Assembly: GCA_000156295.1 (NCBI GenBank)
Contig: DS999232.1
Coordinates: forward strand, 62,001-126,000
Direction: 5' to 3'
Origin: a marine gamma proteobacterium HTCC2148
Lineage (GTDB): Bacteria > Pseudomonadota > Gammaproteobacteria > Pseudomonadales > Halieaceae
Length of the DNA: 64,000 nt
Shown here: positions 1-8,388 of the stretch, one piece after another
How positions within the stretch are numbered: position 1 is the stretch's first letter
How the letters are laid out: the number at the start of each line of letters is the position of its first letter
Made by a program: the position numbers and the translations under genes
Notes under the pieces: model-generated
Seen by the model: only the letters and a program-made list of their open reading frames with translations
Databases searched by the model: none
What the model was told of the DNA's origin: nothing

Positions 1-64
1 GGCCGCCGACGATGCTGGTAGCCATATTGCCGGCGCCGATGAAGGCTATTGTAGGTGTCTTCAA
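1..64 (-). CDS. proC: Pyrroline-5-carboxylate reductase, N-terminal fragment
   Basis: This is the first 21 codons of a gene that runs off the left edge. The visible protein begins with a beta strand followed by the Rossmann motif GAGNMA, as ProC does; the enzyme reduces pyrroline-5-carboxylate to proline with NAD(P)H. A TAA codon lies in frame directly upstream, so the TTG at 64-62 must be the start or lie beside it. The yggS gene lies upstream on the same strand, and the proC-yggS-pilT-pilU order is the one known from Pseudomonas, which supports the call. Confidence 0.85.
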   Translation of the reverse strand, partial: MKTPTIAFIGAGNMATSIVGG

Positions 65-169
65 TTATGTTCTCAGTGACTTGCACAAGGTTGTGGGCTT
101 GTCTTTACCGCCCAGGCCAGAATCCAGGCATCCGCGCGGTCGGTGTCTTAGCGCTTTAGTATAACAATA

Positions 170-862
170 TCACCCCTGTCTTGGGCCAAAGATCGCGGTG
201 CCTATACGAACCATGGTCGAGCCCTCGGCAATGGCTGATTCCATATCGCCGGACATGCCCATCGATAAGGTGTCAATTTGAGGGTGCTTCAACTTCAGTT
301 GTTCGAAGGCCTTGCGCAGGGCGGCAAATGTGGCCCGTTGCTCGGACTCAGAATCGGTGGCTGCCGGGATGGCCATGAGACCCCTCAATTGGAGGCGGGG
401 AAGCTCGTCCACCAGCGTTGCCAGCTCATCCAGTTCATTCAGGCTGACCCCCGACTTACTCTGTTCTGAGGAGATATTGACCTGCAGGCACACTTGCAGG
501 GGGGGCAGGCTATCGGGTCGCTGCTCATTCAGTCGGCGGGCAATTTTTGGCCGCTCTATGCTCTGCACCCATTGGAAGTGCTCTGCGATAGGCCGTGTTT
601 TGTTGGACTGGATAGGACCAATGAAATGCCAGGTAATGGGTAAGTCGGCCAGATCGGTAATTTTGTCGACCGCTTCTTGCAGATAGTTTTCTCCAAACTG
701 GGTCAGGCCGCAATCGTAGGCAGCCCGGACGTCGTCAGCGGGCCGGGTTTTGCTGACTGCAAGCAGTATTATGTCACTTTCGGGTTTCTGGCTTTTTTGT
801 GATCTGATTCGTACTCTCTTGAGTAGCTTTGCTATATTGTCTTTAGATAAGGGCTGAGTCAT
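170..862 (-). CDS. yggS: YggS family PLP homeostasis protein
   Basis: This is the PLP-binding homeostasis protein (PLPBP/YggS), a single TIM-barrel domain with no known catalytic activity that buffers pyridoxal phosphate in the cytoplasm. The protein has 230 residues from the ATG at 862. The PLP lysine is K38 in the strand LLAVSKTRP, and the phosphate-binding end reads SMGMSGDMESAI followed by VRIGTAIFG, all typical. The frame stays open further upstream, but that extension has no family similarity and would run into the pilT promoter region. The gene is divergent from pilT and precedes proC with about 105 bases between, a pairing common in gammaproteobacteria. Confidence 0.95.
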   Translation of the reverse strand: MTQPLSKDNIAKLLKRVRIRSQKSQKPESDIILLAVSKTRPADDVRAAYDCGLTQFGENYLQEAVDKITDLADLPITWHFIGPIQSNKTRPIAEHFQWVQSIERPKIARRLNEQRPDSLPPLQVCLQVNISSEQSKSGVSLNELDELATLVDELPRLQLRGLMAIPAATDSESEQRATFAALRKAFEQLKLKHPQIDTLSMGMSGDMESAIAEGSTMVRIGTAIFGPRQG

Positions 863-1000
863 GGCATGAATGGTAGCTGATTCGCGGCCGTTGGGGCCAC
901 AGCAAAGCCCTAAATACAGAAAAACAAGCGGCCATGGTGCTGCGGGTCTGGCGTTATCAGGGGAGCCCACCAGGCAAACGCCCTACCAGAGAGGATAAAT

Positions 1001-2035
1001 ATGGATATTACAGAACTTCTCGCATTCAGTGCCAAGCAGGGGGCATCGGATCTTCACCTTTCGGCGGGTTTACCGCCTATGATCAGGGTCGATGGCGATA
1101 TTCGCCGAATCAACCTTCCTCCCATGGACCACAAACAAGTTCATGAATTGATTTACGACATCATGAACGACAAACAACGCAAGGACTATGAAGAGTTTCT
1201 GGAAACAGACTTTTCTTTTGAAGTTCCAGGCGTGGCTCGTTTTCGAGTCAATGCGTTCAACCAGAATCGTGGTGCCGGTGCGGTATTCAGAACAATCCCC
1301 TCGAAAGTCCTGACGATGGAAGATTTGGGCATGGGGCAGGTGTTTCGGGATATTTGCATGATGCCTCGTGGCCTGGTGCTGGTTACCGGACCAACCGGCT
1401 CAGGAAAGTCCACCACACTCGCCGCTATGGTCGATTTCATTAACGATAACAAGTATGAGCACGTTCTCACCATTGAGGACCCTATCGAATTTGTTCACGA
1501 GTCCAAGAAGTGCCTGGTTAACCAGCGGGAAGTTCATAAGGATACCCTGGGCTTCTCTGAGGCATTACGCTCTGCGTTGCGTGAAGACCCGGATATTATT
1601 TTGGTGGGTGAAATGCGCGATCTGGAAACCATCCGTCTCGCACTCACTGCAGCGGAAACCGGACACCTGGTTTTCGGTACTTTGCATACAACCTCTGCCG
1701 CAAAAACAATCGACCGGGTGATCGACGTATTTCCCGCTGCAGAGAAAGACATGGTTCGCTCTATGCTCTCAGAGTCTTTGATGGCAGTTTGTTCCCAGAC
1801 CCTGCTCAAACGAACTACCGGCGGTCGGGTGGCGGCTCACGAGATTATGCGTGGTACTTCGGCGATCCGAAACCTGATTCGCGAGGATAAGGTGGCGCAA
1901 ATGTACTCGGCCATCCAGACTGGTCACGCCCTTGGTATGCAGACCATGGACCAGTGTCTGCAGGAGTTGGTGGAAAAGCGGGTTGTTTCTCGCGAAGCCG
2001 CTCGCGAAAAAGCACGTATGCCGGAGAATTTCTAG
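1001..2035 (+). CDS. pilT: Type IV pilus retraction ATPase PilT
   Basis: PilT is the hexameric cytoplasmic ATPase that powers pilus retraction, twitching motility and DNA uptake. The 344 residues match the family length. Seen in order are the N-terminal PAS-like domain (1-100), Walker A GPTGSGKST near residue 130, the Asp box and Walker B (ILVGEMRD), the His box (TLHTTSAAKTIDR), and the retraction motif AIRNLIRE near 290. An AGAGGA ribosome site precedes the ATG. The gene is followed 34 bases later by pilU, so the two form an operon. No pilin or assembly genes are in the window. Confidence 0.98.
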   Translation: MDITELLAFSAKQGASDLHLSAGLPPMIRVDGDIRRINLPPMDHKQVHELIYDIMNDKQRKDYEEFLETDFSFEVPGVARFRVNAFNQNRGAGAVFRTIPSKVLTMEDLGMGQVFRDICMMPRGLVLVTGPTGSGKSTTLAAMVDFINDNKYEHVLTIEDPIEFVHESKKCLVNQREVHKDTLGFSEALRSALREDPDIILVGEMRDLETIRLALTAAETGHLVFGTLHTTSAAKTIDRVIDVFPAAEKDMVRSMLSESLMAVCSQTLLKRTTGGRVAAHEIMRGTSAIRNLIREDKVAQMYSAIQTGHALGMQTMDQCLQELVEKRVVSREAAREKARMPENF

Positions 2036-2069
2036 GGCCTGCGCAAAAGAAGAAAATAAAGGAGGCACC

Positions 2070-3218
2070 ATGAAAATAGAAGATTTGCTACAACGAGTCG
2101 TCGATGAGGGAGCTTCTGATGGCTTTGTCTCTGCGGGTGCACCGCCCGGAATTAAAGTGGACGGCAATATATTCCCTATGGCGGACGAGCCGCTAACCTC
2201 TGAAGAGGCTCGCGAGCTGGTTTTGTCTACCATGGACGAAGAACAGCAGGCCTATTTCTTCGAGCACCATGAATATAATTTTGCCATTGGTCGCGAAGGC
2301 CTGGGGCGTTTTCGTGTCAGCTGCTTCCAGCAGCGCGGTGAATATGGGCTGGTACTGCGTCGTATTGTTACCGAAATTCCAACCATCGACGAACTGGGCC
2401 TGCCGCCTATCGTTAAAGAACTGTCGATGACCAAGCGCGGTTTGGTCATTTTTGTGGGTGCGACCGGCACCGGTAAGTCCACATCGCTGGCTTCCATGGT
2501 GGGCTATCGCAATGAGAATAGTCGCGGCCACATCATTACCATCGAAGACCCGATCGAATACATGCACGACCACGGCAATTGTATTGTCACGCAGCGCGAA
2601 GTAGGTGTGGATACCGAGTCTTTCGATATCGCACTGAAGAACACTTTGCGCCAGGCTCCTGACGTAATCATGATCGGTGAGGTACGAACGGCTGAAACCA
2701 TGATGCAGGCACTGACATTTGCCGAAACAGGTCATCTTTGCCTTTGCACATTGCACGCAAACAATGCCAACCAGGCACTGGACCGCATTCAGAGTTTTTT
2801 CCCGCCCGAGCAACACCATCAGGTGTGGATGGACTTATCCCTCAACCTGAAGTCGATGGTGGCTCAACAGTTATTGCCCCGCAAGGGCAGTAATGGCCGA
2901 GTGCCTGTGGTTGAGGTTTTATTGAATTCGCCGCTAGTATCAGACCTGATTCGCAAAGGAGAGGTGCACTTGATCAAGGATTTAATGGCCAAGTCTACCG
3001 AGTTGGGTATGCAGACGCTCGATCAGTCTCTGACCAAGGCTTACAAGGAAGGCCTGATCACCAAGGAGGACGCTATTCGTTACGCCGACTCAGCCAATGA
3101 TGTTCGCCTCGCCATTAAAATGCATGAAAAGGTCCAGGTGGGCGCGGGTGCAACGGACGATTTCTCTCTGTCCTATGAGGAAAACGAGGACAAGGGCCGT
3201 TTTATGGGTCGGTCTTAG
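2070..3218 (+). CDS. pilU: PilT-like accessory retraction ATPase PilU
   Basis: PilU is a PilT paralogue that works with PilT in twitching motility. It has 382 residues from the ATG at 2070, which is preceded by AAAGGAGG; the frame is open upstream into pilT but that part is not protein-like. The Walker A is GATGTGKST near residue 132, Walker B reads VIMIGEVR, and the His box is CLCTLHANNANQALDR. PilU has a C-terminal extension beyond PilT, visible here as an acidic tail. The 3' end overlaps the convergent ruvX gene by four bases and no terminator is visible between them. Confidence 0.97.
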   Translation: MKIEDLLQRVVDEGASDGFVSAGAPPGIKVDGNIFPMADEPLTSEEARELVLSTMDEEQQAYFFEHHEYNFAIGREGLGRFRVSCFQQRGEYGLVLRRIVTEIPTIDELGLPPIVKELSMTKRGLVIFVGATGTGKSTSLASMVGYRNENSRGHIITIEDPIEYMHDHGNCIVTQREVGVDTESFDIALKNTLRQAPDVIMIGEVRTAETMMQALTFAETGHLCLCTLHANNANQALDRIQSFFPPEQHHQVWMDLSLNLKSMVAQQLLPRKGSNGRVPVVEVLLNSPLVSDLIRKGEVHLIKDLMAKSTELGMQTLDQSLTKAYKEGLITKEDAIRYADSANDVRLAIKMHEKVQVGAGATDDFSLSYEENEDKGRFMGRS

Positions 3219-3715
3219 GAGTCCGCCCCGATTTGCCCTGATAGCCAGGTCTGCAGGATTAACTCTGCTGCCAGGCTGTCTATCGGGTTTTTGTTGTAGT
3301 CACCTCCATGACCTCTTTCCCTGCTTTGTTGCTTGGCTTCAAAGCTGCTTAAGCGCTCGTCCACCATTTGCACCGGCAAATTCAGCCGCCCTCCCAGCCG
3401 TCGGCCGAACTTGTGGGCTTTTTCTGATAGTTCGCTGACGCTGCCGTCCATGTTCAGCGGCTCGCCCACGACCAACAGGTCAGGTTGCCACTCATCCACC
3501 AGTGCTGCCACGGAAGCCCAGTTGGGGACTCCGTCCCTGGCTTTGAGGATGGGTAGGGCATGAGTAGTACCGAACAAAGAGTTGCCGGTGGCAACACCAA
3601 TTTGGCGCAGGCCGTAATCGAAAGCCAGAACTGTTTGGGCTTGCTTGCTCAGGCGTGTCCCGCCTCGGCGGAAATCAGATTCATGTCGATGCCCAGTTGT
3701 GCAGCAGCGCTGCAT
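3215..3715 (-). CDS. ruvX: Holliday junction resolvase-like protein RuvX/YqgF
   Basis: This is a RNase H-fold protein of the YqgF family, needed for processing the 5' end of pre-16S rRNA and proposed as a Holliday junction nuclease. Conserved parts are the first strand TVLAFDYGLRQIGVATG with its catalytic Asp, the strand VVGEPLNMDGS, and VDERLSSFEA. The start is uncertain. The only ATG (3715) lies 67 bases inside yqgE and adds about 21 residues unlike the family. A CTG at 3652-3650 overlaps the yqgE stop as CTGA and would give the usual length of about 145 residues. No ATG, GTG or TTG lies between. The gene is last in gshB-tonB-yqgE-ruvX. Confidence 0.92.
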   Translation of the reverse strand: MQRCCTTGHRHESDFRRGGTRLSKQAQTVLAFDYGLRQIGVATGNSLFGTTHALPILKARDGVPNWASVAALVDEWQPDLLVVGEPLNMDGSVSELSEKAHKFGRRLGGRLNLPVQMVDERLSSFEAKQQSRERGHGGDYNKNPIDSLAAELILQTWLSGQIGADS

Positions 3716-4269
3716 AATCTTTGCTCCGCCGGCGTGGCAAAAATAATGTCACTGGTTGCGGGTAGGCTCAGCCAGCTGTTTTCCGCCAGCTCCTGTTCCA
3801 GCTGACCGGCAGACCAGCCTGCATAACCCAGGGCAATCAAGTGCTCTTTAGGCCCTGAACCCTGGGCAATTGCCCTGAGTATATCTCGCGAGGTTGTCAG
3901 GGTGATCTCGTCAGAGACTTGCAAGTTGGCCTCCCAGGTTTCATCGCAGCCCCTGTGGAGGACGAAGCCGTGGTCAATCTGTACCGGGCCGCCCGCCATC
4001 ACCGGCATATCAGAAAAATCGTTCAGGCTCTCAATTTCCAGGTGCTCGAAAACCTCGCCCACGGACAAGTCCAGAGGCTGGTTTATCACGATACCCATAG
4101 CGCCGCTTTCACCATGTTCACAGATATAGGTGATGCTATGAGAAAAAATGCCTTCGGTCAGGCAGGGCATTGCCAGCAGGAAGTGATCCCGCAGACTGTC
4201 GCTGCTTCTGGCGGTGGTGGCGTCGACTCTACCGGGCATAATGGGTGGGAAAACCTCTGATGTGACCAT
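3649..4269 (-). CDS. yqgE: YqgE/AlgH family protein (UPF0301)
   Basis: This is a cytoplasmic protein of the UPF0301 family (YqgE, called AlgH in Pseudomonas), whose molecular function is unsettled. The family core begins at LRDHFLLAMP near residue 26, followed by YICEHGESGAMGIVINQP and the glycine-rich GGPV segment. The C-terminal part has the usual ALGYAGWSAGQLEQE. With 206 residues it is about 20 longer at the N terminus than E. coli YqgE, so translation may start later, but no good ATG is present nearer the core. It sits between tonB and ruvX, as in Pseudomonas. Confidence 0.93.
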   Translation of the reverse strand: MVTSEVFPPIMPGRVDATTARSSDSLRDHFLLAMPCLTEGIFSHSITYICEHGESGAMGIVINQPLDLSVGEVFEHLEIESLNDFSDMPVMAGGPVQIDHGFVLHRGCDETWEANLQVSDEITLTTSRDILRAIAQGSGPKEHLIALGYAGWSAGQLEQELAENSWLSLPATSDIIFATPAEQRLCSAAAQLGIDMNLISAEAGHA

Positions 4270-4298
4270 TTAAACGGGGATTTTTTTAATCCCAAGCT

Positions 4299-5126
4299 TC
4301 AGTCTGAGCCTAGCTCATTTTCCTGAAATTGCCATGTCCGGATTATTTCAAGCTTGTCTGTGGTTGCTGCGAGCTCCGAGGGAAAGGGTGAATAGGGGGC
4401 CGCCAAACGCACAATTTTTATTGCCGCCTCATCCAGCACAGCATAGCCAGAAGATTTGAGGATCCGAATATCCTCAAGACTGCCGTCCTTGTGAATTACC
4501 ACCAGTAATCGCAAGTCGCCATAGAGTCCATAGCGCACAGATGCCTCGGGATAGTATTTGTTACCCACAGCCTCAAGGCGCTGTCGCCAATCTGCCAGAT
4601 AGGCAGCGTCCACTGCTTGTTTTGCCGATACGGAAGTGAGTCGCCTTACTCGTGGGCGATTAACATAGGCCTGGGTTTGTTCGTCCAGCTCCGCTTCCAA
4701 AGACGCCAGTTGCTGATTGAGGCGATCCACCTCTGGATTGAGCCCCGGAGTGGCACTGCGACGCGTTTCTTCCTGTTCTTGTTGTGCGTTCACCTTTCGC
4801 GATGCTGCCGCTACTGTTGAAAGTAGTTCTCCGCTGGCCAACGCGTCGGCATCGACTTGCTGGGGTGCTGCCTGTTGCGGTGTCGGAGACTGCTGACGGT
4901 ATTCCTTATTGCGGGATGTGACGGCATCTACCTCGGCTTCCTGCCCCGATCCCTCCTGATTCTGCTGGGCGATGTGCTGTGCTTCATCGGGAGCCGTTTG
5001 GCTGGGCCTGGTGGCGAGAGTGACCTCGATTTGACGATTGTAGCGTGGGCTGGAGTCGCTGTTGAAAGAAACCGCAAAAGCCAAAACTACGTGGCAACAC
5101 GCGGCAATCAGCACCGCATTGCGCAT
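4299..5126 (-). CDS. tonB: TonB family energy transducer protein
   Basis: TonB-type proteins couple proton-motive force to outer-membrane receptors. From the ATG at 5126 the protein has 275 residues: a single N-terminal anchor (about 5-22, rich in A, V, L), a Gln/Pro/Ala-rich periplasmic linker with a coiled-coil-like part near 130-155, and a C-terminal TonB domain (about 185-270) with YPEASVRYGLYGDLRLLV and the closing strand IIRTWQF. I chose this start because GGGGAG lies nine bases upstream; an ATG 39 bases earlier lacks a site. ExbB and ExbD are not adjacent. The position between gshB and yqgE matches Pseudomonas. Confidence 0.9.
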   Translation of the reverse strand: MRNAVLIAACCHVVLAFAVSFNSDSSPRYNRQIEVTLATRPSQTAPDEAQHIAQQNQEGSGQEAEVDAVTSRNKEYRQQSPTPQQAAPQQVDADALASGELLSTVAAASRKVNAQQEQEETRRSATPGLNPEVDRLNQQLASLEAELDEQTQAYVNRPRVRRLTSVSAKQAVDAAYLADWRQRLEAVGNKYYPEASVRYGLYGDLRLLVVIHKDGSLEDIRILKSSGYAVLDEAAIKIVRLAAPYSPFPSELAATTDKLEIIRTWQFQENELGSD

Positions 5127-5178
5127 CTTTGTATGCTCCCCATCAGTAGTCTCAAGGTAATACATTGGCGGTGGAAGT

Positions 5179-6135
5179 TTAGCTCCGTCTTTCTAGTTCC
5201 CCGACAATACAATCCATCAGATCACCGGCGATGTCCAGATCGTATCCGGCGTCAATTTCACGAATACAGGTGGGGCTGGTAACGTTTATTTCTGTGAGGT
5301 ATTCCCCGATAACGTCCAGGCCGGCAAACAAGATCCCCCTTTCGCGCAAAAATGGAGCCACTTGCTCTGCAATCCATCGGTCCCTGTCCGTCAGGGGCTG
5401 AGCCCGGCCTGTTCCGCCTGCTGCCAGGTTCCCTCGAAGCTCTCCGGCCAGGGGAATTCGTGCCAGACAGTAGGGCACTGCTTCACCGTTGATCACGAGA
5501 ATGCGTTTGTCACCGTCTACGATTTCCGGAATGTAGCGTTGGGCCATGATGGATTGCTGGCCGTATTCTGTCAGGGTTTCCAGTATCACACTGACGTTGG
5601 GATCGTCTTCCCTGGCCCTGAAGATGGCTGTACCGCCCATGCCATCAAGAGGCTTGAAGATGACGTCATTGTGCTCCTTGTGAAACTGCCTTAACCGCGC
5701 CATGTCGCGACTCACCAGCACTGGCGGACAGCATTGTGGGAATTGCGTGGCAAAAACCTTCTCGTTGCTGTCGCGCAGCCCCTGGCAGCGATTGACGATC
5801 AAGCTGCCTCTTCGTTCAGCATCTTCAAGTATGTAAGTAGAATAAATGTACTCATTGTCAAAGGGGGGGTCCTTGCGCATGAGTATGACATCGAGGTCAG
5901 CGAGCGAGCAGTCTTGGGGCGCCTTCAGGTCGTACCAGTTGTCCGGATTTTGAAATACGGTGAGTGGTGACATGCTGGCTCTGGCTTCACCATCTCTCAG
6001 ATACAAGTCCTTTTGCTCCATATAAAATAGCTGCCAGTCTCGCGCCGTGGCTGCCCATAGCATCGCCAGTGTGGTGTCTTTCTTGTAGTTGATGTCAGCA
6101 ATGGGGTCCATTACCACACCTAGCTTGATTGTCAT
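5179..6135 (-). CDS. gshB: Glutathione synthetase
   Basis: GshB joins gamma-glutamylcysteine and glycine with ATP to make glutathione in the cytoplasm. The 318 residues match the bacterial family. The N-terminal domain begins TIKLGVVMDPIADI, with the substrate segment VILMRKDPPFD near residue 85. The ATP-grasp part shows VIFKPLDGMGGTAIFR near 160 and the metal-binding end GLDVIGEYLTEINVTSPTC. It is the first gene of the minus-strand gshB-tonB-yqgE-ruvX group. The glutathione-dependent glyoxalase and glutaredoxin elsewhere in the window could use its product. Confidence 0.97.
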   Translation of the reverse strand: MTIKLGVVMDPIADINYKKDTTLAMLWAATARDWQLFYMEQKDLYLRDGEARASMSPLTVFQNPDNWYDLKAPQDCSLADLDVILMRKDPPFDNEYIYSTYILEDAERRGSLIVNRCQGLRDSNEKVFATQFPQCCPPVLVSRDMARLRQFHKEHNDVIFKPLDGMGGTAIFRAREDDPNVSVILETLTEYGQQSIMAQRYIPEIVDGDKRILVINGEAVPYCLARIPLAGELRGNLAAGGTGRAQPLTDRDRWIAEQVAPFLRERGILFAGLDVIGEYLTEINVTSPTCIREIDAGYDLDIAGDLMDCIVGELERRS

Positions 6136-6269
6136 AAAACGCTCCGGTTTGTCTGCGGCCTGCTAAGTTACGCAAAGCCAAAAATTAGCGCAAGCACGGT
6201 CAGCTAGTGAATTGATCGCTGCTACCCTAAACTAGGCCGGATTATTTGCAAATAGCGGAGGCTCCAAGG

Positions 6270-7517
6270 GTGAGCGGCTTTTATTTTTTTCTGGCGGTGG
6301 TATCCGCTATCGGTACTTATAGCGCGATTATTCAGGCCAGGCGTATTTACTGGATGGCCCCGTTTTATTTTTTGATCGCCTGGCTCAGCGGCGAATTAGC
6401 GCTAATTCACCTGCTCTGGCAACTGGGACTAACGGCTTTAATGGCTCTTTCAGGCCTGCTGGACAGTTCGCTGGCCCAGGTGGGTCTGGGCCTTTTCGCC
6501 TTGTCCTGGATGGGTCAGGTGTACCTGCATGTGCAGGCCATGAATACTCAGCGCGTGATGCGCCAGGCGCTAAAGCGAGGCTTGGGTGAAGATTATCGCA
6601 GCACACTGCCCCAGCAGCGGCAGCGAGTGCTGGAAGATAGCGTTGACGCTGCTCACTGGATGAAACCTTTTGCTATGGTCCGCGAGGGTGTCCGTGTGCA
6701 TTCACATATCGCCTATGCTGACGCAGGCAAGCGCAATCTGCTGGATATTTATCAGCCGCAGGAACCCCGAGAGGGTGGATTTCCTGTGCTGCTACAAGTG
6801 CACGGTGGCGGCTGGATGATTGGAGAAAAAGAGCAGCAAGCCAAGCCATTGATGTTCCACCTGGCCCAAAGAGGTTGGTTATGTGTGGCAATTAACTACC
6901 GCTTGAGTCCCAATGCTGCGTTTCCCGCGCATATCATCGATGTGAAAAAGTCTATCGCCTGGATACGGAACAATATTGCCGAATACGGGGGCGATCCCGA
7001 TTTTATTGCCATCACTGGCGGCTCGGCTGGTGGGCACCTCAGTTCGCTGGCGGCGCTAACGCCTAACTATGCCCCATTCCAGCCTGAGTTTGAGGATGCC
7101 GATACCAGCATTCAGGCGGCAGTGCCTTTTTATGGCGTCTACGATTTCAAGGACCGTTTTGATATTCGTGGTGAAATGTCGATGGACAAAATGTTGGCCG
7201 ACAAGGTCATGCAGTGTAGCCAGCAGGAAAATCCGGAGCTTTGGGATACGGGGTCTCCGCTTAGCCATGTCAGCGCAGAGGCGCCCCCGATGTTTGTTAT
7301 TCACGGTACTCATGACTCCCTGGTTTGGGTTGAAGAGGCTCGTACCTTTGTTTCAGCGATGAATCAGGAATCTGAACAGGCGGTGGTGTATGGGGAATTA
7401 CCCGGAGCTCAACATGCCTTCGAGGTGTTCCATTCTGTACGTACCGACCATACGGTGAATGCTGTTGCCGATTTTCTTGAGTGGACGCATGCTCGCTGGA
7501 CGGAACAACAGGCCTGA
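6270..7517 (+). CDS. Membrane-anchored alpha/beta hydrolase (HSL/carboxylesterase type)
   Basis: This is an esterase/lipase-type alpha/beta hydrolase of 415 residues. The first 90 residues hold about three hydrophobic membrane segments. The catalytic domain follows with the oxyanion motif HGGGW, the nucleophile GGSAGG, an acid in HGTHDSLV and the His in GAQHAFE, the pattern of the hormone-sensitive lipase/BD-FAE-like families. The GTG at 6270 is preceded by GGAGG at eight bases and is the best start; the frame is open to a TTG at 6246. The substrate cannot be told from sequence. A Nudix gene follows after 12 bases and may be co-transcribed. Confidence 0.85.
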   Translation: MSGFYFFLAVVSAIGTYSAIIQARRIYWMAPFYFLIAWLSGELALIHLLWQLGLTALMALSGLLDSSLAQVGLGLFALSWMGQVYLHVQAMNTQRVMRQALKRGLGEDYRSTLPQQRQRVLEDSVDAAHWMKPFAMVREGVRVHSHIAYADAGKRNLLDIYQPQEPREGGFPVLLQVHGGGWMIGEKEQQAKPLMFHLAQRGWLCVAINYRLSPNAAFPAHIIDVKKSIAWIRNNIAEYGGDPDFIAITGGSAGGHLSSLAALTPNYAPFQPEFEDADTSIQAAVPFYGVYDFKDRFDIRGEMSMDKMLADKVMQCSQQENPELWDTGSPLSHVSAEAPPMFVIHGTHDSLVWVEEARTFVSAMNQESEQAVVYGELPGAQHAFEVFHSVRTDHTVNAVADFLEWTHARWTEQQA

Positions 7518-7529
7518 GGGCTGGCACTG

Positions 7530-8165
7530 ATGCAGGCCGTAAAAGCGTTTGGTCATGATCTGGAGTTGCGAAGGCAGCTCACACAGAACCTGTCTGAGCT
7601 CAAGGTAGAGACTCAACCTCTGGGCGACTTGAAACATGCGGCGGTTGTTCTGGCTGTCACCCGCTATCGTGACGAGGCCGCGATCATAGTGACACGACGC
7701 ACTCACACCTTGCGTTCGCATACTGGTCAGTGGGCGCTGCCCGGGGGCAGAATAGATTCCGGAGAGACGCCGGTTGAAGCCGCCTTGCGTGAAATGCAAG
7801 AAGAGATCAATTTGTCGTTGGATGCCAGCCAGATTCTCGGTACTCTCGATGACTACATTACTCGCTCGGGCTATCTCATTACACCGGTTGTGGTGTGGAA
7901 CGATACCCGCTGGAGCAAACTGATTCCTAATCCGGATGAGGTGGCTACTATCTCTCCCTTTAGCTTTTCTGAACTCGCTCGAAACGACTCGCCACTGCTG
8001 TCAGATGTCGCCGGAGGTGATAGTCAGGTGCTTTCTATGCACTTTCAGGACGATGTTATTTTTGCGCCCACCGGAGCACTACTATTCCAGTTCAGGGAGG
8101 TCGCGCTGCGAGGTCTTTCCACGCGGGTGCTACACTTTGACCAGCCGAGATTTGCGTGGCAATGA
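7530..8165 (+). CDS. Nudix hydrolase, CoA pyrophosphatase type
   Basis: This Nudix hydrolase has 211 residues. The CoA-pyrophosphatase signature is visible as VTRRTHTLRSHTGQWALPGG directly before the Nudix box, which reads G-x5-E-x7-REMQEE from about residue 71. Enzymes of this group (NudL in E. coli) split CoA into 3',5'-ADP and phosphopantetheine. The penultimate Gly of the box is Asn here. The gene starts 12 bases after the esterase gene and probably shares its promoter. A function on another nucleotide diphosphate is possible. Confidence 0.85.
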   Translation: MQAVKAFGHDLELRRQLTQNLSELKVETQPLGDLKHAAVVLAVTRYRDEAAIIVTRRTHTLRSHTGQWALPGGRIDSGETPVEAALREMQEEINLSLDASQILGTLDDYITRSGYLITPVVVWNDTRWSKLIPNPDEVATISPFSFSELARNDSPLLSDVAGGDSQVLSMHFQDDVIFAPTGALLFQFREVALRGLSTRVLHFDQPRFAWQ

Positions 8166-8345
8166 GTGCCATCTGCGATTAATAAAAAACCGCAGCAATT
8201 TTTACGAAGGCCTTTTTGCCAGCCGCCAATGCTGACCTTCCCAAACCGTTATGACACACTCCTTAGCCAGAGCGAATACGTTAAGCATGTTGATGTGGGC
8301 TGGAGATTTGGTCACTACGCCTGCTTGGCGTTTTAGCGGGACAGT

Positions 8346-8373
8346 AACAAAAGAGGCGCAATCGATTTTGCGC
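8346..8373 (-). terminator. Possible terminator of the sahR-rsmE operon
   Basis: On the minus strand just after the rsmE stop, a 6-bp stem (GCGCAA/TTGCGC) with a six-base loop is followed by CTCTTTTGTT. The stem is short and the T-run is interrupted, so this may be a weak rho-independent terminator. The intergenic stretch up to 8165 shows no gene. Confidence 0.4.
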
Positions 8374-8388
8374 AGCGGGTGAATCCGC

